DNA from: an uncultured Dorea sp.
GTDB taxonomy: Bacteria; Bacillota; Clostridia; Lachnospirales; Lachnospiraceae
DNA: 20,951 nt
NCBI GenBank assembly: GCA_934307335.1
Contig: CAKRCL010000028.1
Span: 1-20,951, forward strand
Direction of reading: 5' to 3'
The translations under genes and the position numbers were made by a program. Of this stretch, positions 15,290-20,951 are shown piece after piece. The notes below the pieces were generated by a model. That model was given only the letters and a program-made list of their open reading frames with translations. It searched no databases and was not told the origin of the DNA. Each line of letters begins with the position of its first letter. The stretch's first letter is position 1.

Positions 15290-16507
15290 ATGAACAATAC
15301 TACGATTAACAGTAACAGTAATAATATCAAGGAGATGGAAAAACTTTTCCCAAGAGCTCCTCTTAAAATCATTGCTATGGAAGGCTGCAAAGAACTCGGT
15401 CAGAAGGTCAATGATTATATCGTGAATTTCAGACAATCTTCTTACCGTGAAGAATTAAAATCACCAATGTATGCAACTTATCTTCAGAACAATTATCTGA
15501 TAGATGCACATTGTCCACGTTTTGGAAGCGGTGAGGCAAAAGGTGTCCTGAACGAATCTGTCCGTGGAAAAGACCTGTTTATTATGACAGATGTATGTAA
15601 TTACAGCCTGACATATTCCGTCAATGGATATGTAAACCACATGTCACCGGACGATCATTATCAGGATCTGAAGCGTCTGATTTCCGCTGCAAATGGTAAG
15701 GAACACCGCCTTAACATTATTATGCCTTTTCTGTATGAGAGCCGTCAGCACAAACGTACAAAACGAGAGTCTCTGGACTGCGCTTTAGCACTTCAGGAAC
15801 TGATCGATATGGGTGTCGACAACATCTTCACTTTTGATGCCCATGATCCTCGTGTACAGAACGCGATTCCGCTTTATGGATTTGACAGTTTCAATCCTCC
15901 ATATCAATTCATGAAAGCTCTGCTTCGTGCAGAACCTGATCTTTCAGTTGATCCTGATCACCTGATGATCATCAGCCCGGATGAAGGAGCTATGTCCCGT
16001 GCCGTATACTTCTCCAACGTTATCGGAGTTGACATGGGTATGTTCTATAAGAGACGTGATTACTCAACCGTTGTGAATGGCAAGAATCCAATCGTTGCAC
16101 ACGAATTCCTCGGTTCTGATATCAAAGGAAAATCTGTCATTATCATTGATGACATGATTTCTTCCGGAGAGAGTATGTTAGACGTTGCAAAACAGATGAA
16201 AGACCGCGGTGCCAAACAGGTATTCGTATGTACAACATTTGGGCTTTTCACTGATGGATTCGAGAAGTTTGATGAGTTCCACGAGAAAGGTTACATTGAC
16301 CGCGTGATCACTACAAACCTGACCTATCTTCCACCTGCATTCTATGAGAGAGATTATTTTGCAGTTGCAGATATGAGTAAATTCATCGCATTGATCATCG
16401 ATTCCATGAACCACGATGTATCTATTAGCTCTGTATTGAGCCCGACTGACAGATTACATGCACTTCTTGAAAGACACAGACAAGAACTTGCACAGAAGAA
16501 TCGTTAA
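15290..16507 (+). CDS. prs: Ribose-phosphate pyrophosphokinase, long divergent form
   Basis: Makes PRPP from ribose 5-phosphate and ATP, for nucleotide, histidine and tryptophan synthesis. The PRPP-binding loop IIIDDMISSGESM (about 284-296), the KRR of the flexible ATP loop (254-256) and the SRQHKRTKRES segment (151-161, in place of the classical SRQDRK...) identify the family. At 405 residues it is about 90 longer than the roughly 315-residue classical enzyme, with extra sequence at the N-terminus, in the middle and after the PRPP loop (about 318-360). The classical DLH metal region reads DAHDPRVQ (183-190). AGGAG lies 6 bases before the ATG. It is a single gene with its own promoter and terminators. 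Function is inferred; kinetics and regulation may differ from classical Prs. Confidence 0.88.
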   Translation: MNNTTINSNSNNIKEMEKLFPRAPLKIIAMEGCKELGQKVNDYIVNFRQSSYREELKSPMYATYLQNNYLIDAHCPRFGSGEAKGVLNESVRGKDLFIMTDVCNYSLTYSVNGYVNHMSPDDHYQDLKRLISAANGKEHRLNIIMPFLYESRQHKRTKRESLDCALALQELIDMGVDNIFTFDAHDPRVQNAIPLYGFDSFNPPYQFMKALLRAEPDLSVDPDHLMIISPDEGAMSRAVYFSNVIGVDMGMFYKRRDYSTVVNGKNPIVAHEFLGSDIKGKSVIIIDDMISSGESMLDVAKQMKDRGAKQVFVCTTFGLFTDGFEKFDEFHEKGYIDRVITTNLTYLPPAFYERDYFAVADMSKFIALIIDSMNHDVSISSVLSPTDRLHALLERHRQELAQKNR

Positions 16508-16514
16508 TTTTTCT

Positions 16515-16538
16515 AAGGCCGCCAGCTTTGGCGGTCTT
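16515..16538 (+). terminator. Hairpin after prs
   Basis: AAGGCCGCCA (16515-16524) pairs with TGGCGGTCTT (16529-16538) across a 4-base loop with one G-U pair. It is GC-rich and starts 7 bases after the prs stop, but the following T tract is interrupted (ATTCATTT). It probably works with the second hairpin at 16555. Confidence 0.65.
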
Positions 16539-16554
16539 ATTCATTTGAAATAAT

Positions 16555-16592
16555 AAAAGCAGCTACAGGATATTTTCCCATAACTGCTTTTT
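16555..16592. terminator. Convergent terminator between prs and serA
   Basis: AAAAGCAG (16555-16562) pairs with CTGCTTTT (16584-16591). T runs follow on both strands, so it can serve both prs and the ilv-ser transcript arriving from the other side. Confidence 0.65.
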
Positions 16593-16626
16593 CCATCCTA
16601 ATTATTCTTTTTCAAATAAAGTGCTC

Positions 16627-17790
16627 TTAACGAATCACACGTACGCGTAAAACATCTTTCACTTTTGCAAGATCTTCAATCACACTATCTGTCACTTCAG
16701 AATCAATATCGATCATCGTATATGCATATTCACCTTTGCTCTTATTAGTCATATCTGCAATGTTCATATTATCATCTGCAAGAATTTTTGTAAACTGCCC
16801 GATCATATTCGGTACATTGTGATGCAGTAATGTAATTCTTGTATTCTCACCTTTCATACCCATATCACAGTCCGGATAGTTAACCGAATGCTGAATATTA
16901 CCGTTCTCAAGATAATTACGAACCTCAGCAACTGCCATTTTAGCACAATTATCTTCAGATTCTTCTGTTGATGCTCCAAGGTGTGGTGTGACAATCGCTC
17001 CTTTTACACCTGCAACAATCGGTGTTGGAAAATCCGTCACATAATTCTTTACATGACCGGAAATAAGTGCATCAACAACTGCCTCCTCATCTACCAGTAC
17101 ATTTCTTGCATAATTGAGAATCACAACTCCATCTTTCATAAGACTAATTGCATTTTTATCGATCATTCCCTTTGTGCTGTCCATAGCCGGTACATGAATG
17201 GTAATATAATCACAGTCTTTATATAATTCATCTACTGTCTTAGCATGGTGAATATTTCTAGATAATCTCCAGGCTGCATCTACAGACAGATATGGATCAT
17301 ACCCGTAAACTTCCATTCCAAGATGAACAGCAGCATTCGCAACTAAAACTCCAATTGCTCCAAGTCCGATAACTCCTAATTTTTTACCTTCGATTTCACA
17401 TCCGGCAAACTGTTTTTTAGCTTTCTCTGCATCTTTTAAAATATTGCCATCTTCTTCATTCTCCTGAACCCAGTTGATACCTCCGACGATATCTCTGGCT
17501 GCCAGAAGCATACCTGCAATAACAAGCTCTTTTACACCATTTGCATTCGCTCCAGGTGTATTGAATACAACAATTCCCTGTTCTGCACATTTATCAAGTG
17601 GAATATTGTTAACTCCTGCTCCTGCTCTACCGATTACCTTTAAGTTCTTGTCAAATTCCATCTCATGCATCACTGCACTTCTTACGAGGAGTGCATCTGC
17701 CCCCTCTGTCTGGTCAATTTTTGTATATTCCTCTGTAAAATTATTCAGTCCAATATCAGCAATTGGATTTAAGCAATGATATTTATACAT
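16627..17790 (-). CDS. serA: D-3-phosphoglycerate dehydrogenase, short ACT-domain form
   Basis: Oxidises 3-phosphoglycerate to 3-phosphohydroxypyruvate, the first step of serine synthesis. The 387 residues carry a D-isomer dehydrogenase core with the NAD motif GLGAIG (142-147), the NAD-ribose aspartate in YDPY (Asp165), the catalytic Arg229 (NYARN) and His270 (PHLGAS), and a C-terminal ACT domain (about 317-387), which usually mediates serine inhibition. No separate allosteric substrate-binding domain is present. Where E. coli SerA has DVFPTEP with catalytic Glu269, this protein reads TDFPTPI without a glutamate. The start is the ATG at 17790, one base after the serC stop, with GAGGAG upstream; a TTG at 17811 would overlap serC. 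The function is well supported by pairing with serC. Confidence 0.92.
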   Translation of the reverse strand: MYKYHCLNPIADIGLNNFTEEYTKIDQTEGADALLVRSAVMHEMEFDKNLKVIGRAGAGVNNIPLDKCAEQGIVVFNTPGANANGVKELVIAGMLLAARDIVGGINWVQENEEDGNILKDAEKAKKQFAGCEIEGKKLGVIGLGAIGVLVANAAVHLGMEVYGYDPYLSVDAAWRLSRNIHHAKTVDELYKDCDYITIHVPAMDSTKGMIDKNAISLMKDGVVILNYARNVLVDEEAVVDALISGHVKNYVTDFPTPIVAGVKGAIVTPHLGASTEESEDNCAKMAVAEVRNYLENGNIQHSVNYPDCDMGMKGENTRITLLHHNVPNMIGQFTKILADDNMNIADMTNKSKGEYAYTMIDIDSEVTDSVIEDLAKVKDVLRVRVIR

Positions 17791-17791
17791 A

Positions 17792-18874
17792 TTAAGCGTT
17801 CTCCTCTTCAAATTTCTTCATAAAGTCTACTAATGCTTCCACACCTTCCATCGGCATTGCGTTATAAATACTTGCACGCATACCTCCGACAGTACGATGG
17901 CCTTTTAAGTTTACTAATCCTGCCGCATCAGCTTCTTTTACAAATTTTGCTTCGAGATCTTTATCCCCAATTACAAATGGTACATTCATAAGAGAACGAT
18001 CTTTTTCTACAACAGTTCCTTTGAACATCTTGCTCTGATCCAGATAATCATAAAGAATCTTTGCTTTTTTCTCATTGTGCTCTTTCATTGCTGCAAGACC
18101 ACCCTGCTTCTTCAGCCATTTGAACACCTTGCCACAGATATAGATTCCATAACACGGAGGTGTATTGTAAAGAGAACCTTTATCAGCCTGAGTTTTATAT
18201 TTTAACATAGTCGGTGTGCCCGGTAAAACATCATCCCGGATCAGATCTTCACGGATAATTGCAATCACAACTCCGGCTGGTCCGATATTCTTCTGCACTC
18301 CGCCATAGAGAACACCATATTTTTCTACATCGTGAGGCTCTGACAAGAAGCAAGAGGATACATCTGCCACTAATGTCTTACCTTTTGTATTTGGAAGTTC
18401 CTTATATTTTGTTCCGTAAATTGTGTTGTTCTCACAGATATATACATAGTCTGCATCGTCGTCAATTGGAAGATCGGAACAATCCGGAATATATGAAAAT
18501 GTCTTATCTGCGGAAGATGCAATGACATTCACCTTGCCATATTTTTCTGCCTCTTGTGCTGCTTTTTTTGCCCACTGGCCAGTCACAATATAATCTGCGA
18601 CGCCATTTTTCATCAGGTTCATAGGAACTGCGGCAAATTGCTGGGATGCGCCTCCCTGCAAGAACAGCACCTTATAATTGTCCGGAATATTCAAAAGGTC
18701 TCTAAGATCAGCTTCTGCCTCGTCAATAATATTCTGGAATACCTGAGAGCGGTGACTCATTTCCATCACGGACATTCCTGAACCTTGATAATCCAGCATC
18801 TCTGATGCTGCCTCTTTAAGAACCTCCACCGGTAACATTGCCGGACCTGCTGAAAAGTTGTACACTCTACTCAT
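17792..18874 (-). CDS. serC: Phosphoserine aminotransferase
   Basis: PLP enzyme that converts 3-phosphohydroxypyruvate and glutamate to phosphoserine and 2-oxoglutarate; it can also act in pyridoxine synthesis in some bacteria. The 360-residue length is standard. Motifs are YNFSAGPAMLP at the N-terminus, SHRSQVF (40-46), LQGGASQQF (72-80) and the PLP lysine in GGVQKNIGPAG (Lys195). GGAGG lies 7 bases before the ATG at 18874. It is 48 bases after ilvB with no terminator, and serA follows after one base. The third serine enzyme, phosphoserine phosphatase, is not in the window. Confidence 0.96.
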   Translation of the reverse strand: MSRVYNFSAGPAMLPVEVLKEAASEMLDYQGSGMSVMEMSHRSQVFQNIIDEAEADLRDLLNIPDNYKVLFLQGGASQQFAAVPMNLMKNGVADYIVTGQWAKKAAQEAEKYGKVNVIASSADKTFSYIPDCSDLPIDDDADYVYICENNTIYGTKYKELPNTKGKTLVADVSSCFLSEPHDVEKYGVLYGGVQKNIGPAGVVIAIIREDLIRDDVLPGTPTMLKYKTQADKGSLYNTPPCYGIYICGKVFKWLKKQGGLAAMKEHNEKKAKILYDYLDQSKMFKGTVVEKDRSLMNVPFVIGDKDLEAKFVKEADAAGLVNLKGHRTVGGMRASIYNAMPMEGVEALVDFMKKFEEENA

Positions 18875-18922
18875 AGTAATTCCTCCATTTCCCTTGCTCT
18901 TTTTGAGCTGTTAAATTATTTA

Positions 18923-20599
18923 TTATTTATTCTTCAAATCTGCTTCATCAAACGCTTCACTGATTGCAGCACCTGGTGCAACCATTGGCCATACCTTGTC
19001 ATCACTGTCAATCTGACAGTCAATCACAACCGGTCTTCCAAGACTCAACGCTTTTTCAAAAGCTGATTTAAATTCTTCCTGTGTTGTAGCACGAATACCT
19101 TCCGCACCCATTGCTTCTGCAAGCTTTACAAAATCTACTGCATCATTCAGTACAGTTGCTGAATATCTCTGCTCATAGAACAGATTCTGCCACTGACGTA
19201 CCATACCAAGTACATGGTTGTTGATAACAACCTGGATGACCGGAATATTATGGCGGACTGCTGTTGCAATCTCATTCATATTCATACGGAAACATCCATC
19301 TCCTGCGATATTTACAACAACTTTATCCGGACATCCCATCTTTGCTCCAAGAGAAGCACCCAGACCGTAGCCCATCGTACCAAGTCCGCCTGATGTAAGG
19401 AATGTTCTTGGCTTTGTATATTTGTAATACTGCGCAGCCCACATCTGATGCTGTCCGACTTCTGTAGAAATAATCGCCTCACCTTTTGTCTGACGATAAA
19501 TCTCTTCTACAACAAACGGACCACTTATCACATCTGGATGATACGTCAATGGATAGGATTCTTTATATTTCTGGATCTTTTCTACCCATTCTGCGTGATC
19601 CTGCTGCTCCAGACGTTCATTAAGTCTGCCAAGTACAACTTTGATATCTCCTTCAATGCCTGCATCAATCATGATATTCTTATTCATCTCGGCAACATCT
19701 ACATCTATCTGGATAATCTTGGCATTCTGTGCAAATTTCTGTGCATTTCCTGTCACTCGATCACTGAATCTTGCTCCTACAACGATAAGCAGATCACATT
19801 CGCTGACGCCATAATTAGAAGCCTTTGTTCCATGCATTCCCAACATTCCTGTATATAACGGATCGGTTCCCGGAAATGCCCCTTTTCCCATCAGAGAATC
19901 TGTCACCGGCGCATCAACTTTTTTTGCAAATGTATAAAGTTCTTCACTGGCTCCGGACAATACTGCTCCTCCACCAACGAAGATATATGGCCTCTTTGCC
20001 TCTTTTATCATCTCTACAGCTGTCTCAAGCTGTGTCTCACAGATATCCTGTGATGGTTCTACAGCTTTTGGTTCTTCTTTTTCGTACTCTGCTTTATTTG
20101 CAGTCACATCTTTTGGAATATCAATGAGGACCGGACCCGGTCTGCCTTTTTTTGCAATGGCAAATGCCTTACGGATCGTGTCTGCCAGATCATTTACATC
20201 CTTTACAATAAAGTTGTGCTTTGTAATTGGTATTGTTATTCCTGTAATATCTATCTCCTGAAAACTATCTTTTCCAAGAAGAGACACCCCTACGTTACAC
20301 GTAATTGCAACAATCGGTATGGAATCCATGTAAGCGGTTGCGATTCCTGTAACAAGGTTTGTCGCTCCCGGTCCACTTGTAGCAAGACATACACCCACTT
20401 TACCGGTTGCTCTTGCATATCCATCTGCTGCATGAGCAGCTCCCTGTTCATGGGAAGTCAGGATATGTTTGATTTCATTTTGATGTTTATATAATTCATC
20501 GTAAACATTTAAAATTGCTCCGCCCGGATATCCAAATACCGTATCCACGCCCTGCTCTTTCAAACACTCGATTACGATCTGTGACCCTGTCAACTGCAT
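18923..20599 (-). CDS. ilvB: Acetolactate synthase, large (catalytic) subunit
   Basis: Thiamine-diphosphate enzyme that joins two pyruvates to acetolactate, or pyruvate with 2-oxobutyrate, at the start of valine/leucine and isoleucine synthesis. The 558 residues show the three-domain ThDP fold. The catalytic glutamate is Glu51 (SHEQGAAHAADGYAR), the FAD-contact region is GARFSDRVTGN (275-285), and the ThDP-Mg motif runs from GDG (433-435) to NN (460-461), followed by VLGMVRQWQ. The arginine and tryptophan positions of the biosynthetic AHAS type suggest it is anabolic, not the catabolic AlsS. CAGGAG is 9 bases before the ATG. ilvD precedes it by 22 bases and serC follows. The regulatory subunit ilvN is not adjacent. 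Confidence 0.95.
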   Translation of the reverse strand: MQLTGSQIVIECLKEQGVDTVFGYPGGAILNVYDELYKHQNEIKHILTSHEQGAAHAADGYARATGKVGVCLATSGPGATNLVTGIATAYMDSIPIVAITCNVGVSLLGKDSFQEIDITGITIPITKHNFIVKDVNDLADTIRKAFAIAKKGRPGPVLIDIPKDVTANKAEYEKEEPKAVEPSQDICETQLETAVEMIKEAKRPYIFVGGGAVLSGASEELYTFAKKVDAPVTDSLMGKGAFPGTDPLYTGMLGMHGTKASNYGVSECDLLIVVGARFSDRVTGNAQKFAQNAKIIQIDVDVAEMNKNIMIDAGIEGDIKVVLGRLNERLEQQDHAEWVEKIQKYKESYPLTYHPDVISGPFVVEEIYRQTKGEAIISTEVGQHQMWAAQYYKYTKPRTFLTSGGLGTMGYGLGASLGAKMGCPDKVVVNIAGDGCFRMNMNEIATAVRHNIPVIQVVINNHVLGMVRQWQNLFYEQRYSATVLNDAVDFVKLAEAMGAEGIRATTQEEFKSAFEKALSLGRPVVIDCQIDSDDKVWPMVAPGAAISEAFDEADLKNK

Positions 20600-20621
20600 A
20601 CTCTATAACTCCTGTTCTGTC

Positions 20622-20951
20622 TTATTTAGCTTTTGGTACTTCCAGAATTGCCCCACGATTTCCGGATGTTACCATAGCAGCATATCGCGCAAGATATCCT
20701 GTTGTAACCTTTGGTTCTCTTGGCTGCCATTTTTCTTTTCTCTTTGCCAGCTCTTCATCAGATACATCCATCTCAAGCTTCATATTCGGAATATCAATCT
20801 TGATAATATCTCCTTCTTCTACAAGAGCAATCGGACCTCCAACTGCTGCCTCTGGTGAAACATGTCCAATAGAGGCTCCTCTGGATGCTCCGCTGAAACG
20901 TCCGTCCGTGATCAGAGCAACACTGGAACCAAGTCCCATTCCTGCAATTGC
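20622..20951 (-). CDS. ilvD: Dihydroxy-acid dehydratase, C-terminal part (cut by window edge)
   Basis: Dehydrates dihydroxy-isovalerate or dihydroxy-methylvalerate to the 2-keto acids that are precursors of valine and isoleucine; the enzyme carries an iron-sulfur cluster. The last 109 codons are present and open to the window edge, in frame from 20951. [14 protein letters not shown], then [20 protein letters not shown], and IDIP are the conserved C-terminal signature containing the active-site serine region. The stop is 22 bases before ilvB, so the two are co-transcribed. The N-terminus with the cluster-binding cysteines lies outside the window. Confidence 0.96.
   Translation of the reverse strand, partial: AIAGMGLGSSVALITDGRFSGASRGASIGHVSPEAAVGGPIALVEEGDIIKIDIPNMKLEMDVSDEELAKRKEKWQPREPKVTTGYLARYAAMVTSGNRGAILEVPKAK

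Noticed and set aside
15166..15390. A minus-strand 74-codon open frame with a hydrophobic run
   Set aside because: It overlaps the start of prs and both divergent promoters. The leucine/isoleucine run is the reverse of the Asn/Ser-rich prs N-terminus and not a real membrane segment.
17791..17811. A TTG start for serA overlapping the end of serC
   Set aside because: The ATG at 17790 has a good upstream GAGGAG, and the extra seven residues MKRRTLN do not fit the family start.
18896..18908. A GCTC-TTTTT-GAGC hairpin between ilvB and serC
   Set aside because: The stem is only four base pairs and there is no T-run downstream on the minus strand, so it is not a credible terminator.

Overview
The window looks like a piece of the core chromosome of a low-to-moderate GC, endospore-forming anaerobe of the Clostridia, most likely Lachnospiraceae (Dorea/Blautia-like; inferred from gene style, not from a search). 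Supporting signs are spoIVA next to a gpsA-plsY-der block, a class A RNase P RNA, an atypically long PRPP synthetase, an E. coli-type pyrB-pyrI pair, and strong AGGAGG-type ribosome binding sites. I see no tRNA, insertion sequence, prophage, CRISPR array or other sign of recent transfer. This is mainly housekeeping DNA.

Layout. Positions 1-1099 (minus) hold yicC and the start of gmk. They diverge from rqcH (1232-2971, plus), the ribosome-associated quality-control factor, and the two promoters interlock. A bidirectional terminator then separates rqcH from a minus-strand group: pheA (chorismate mutase/prephenate dehydratase), a DUF815 AAA ATPase and a sugar-nucleotidyltransferase-like protein that has its own promoter. 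Divergent from pheA is pyrBI (6711-8098), both subunits of an allosteric aspartate transcarbamoylase. It ends at a terminator shared with rnpB, which is on the opposite strand. Upstream of rnpB on the minus strand is a tightly packed set: a MogA/MoaB-like protein, an MBL-fold hydrolase and ribonuclease HI.

Positions 10300-15112 (minus) carry der, plsY and gpsA, then a 306-base spacer with a very long hairpin, then spoIVA. der diverges from prs (15290-16507, plus). The right end (minus) is a branched-chain and serine biosynthesis group in the order ilvD (partial), ilvB, serC, serA, with short gaps and coupled starts.

The genes cover amino-acid synthesis (Phe, Ser, Ile/Val/Leu), nucleotide synthesis (GMP phosphorylation, pyrimidines, PRPP), phospholipid precursors (gpsA, plsY), ribosome biogenesis and rescue (der, rqcH), RNA processing (rnpB, rnhA, yicC) and spore coat assembly (spoIVA).

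I found no convincing new multi-gene system. The items most worth a second look are the 89-base hairpin and the unexplained open frame between gpsA and spoIVA, the SerA that lacks the usual catalytic glutamate, the divergent Prs, the E97 variant of RqcH, and the coupled Mog/MBL/RNase HI unit.
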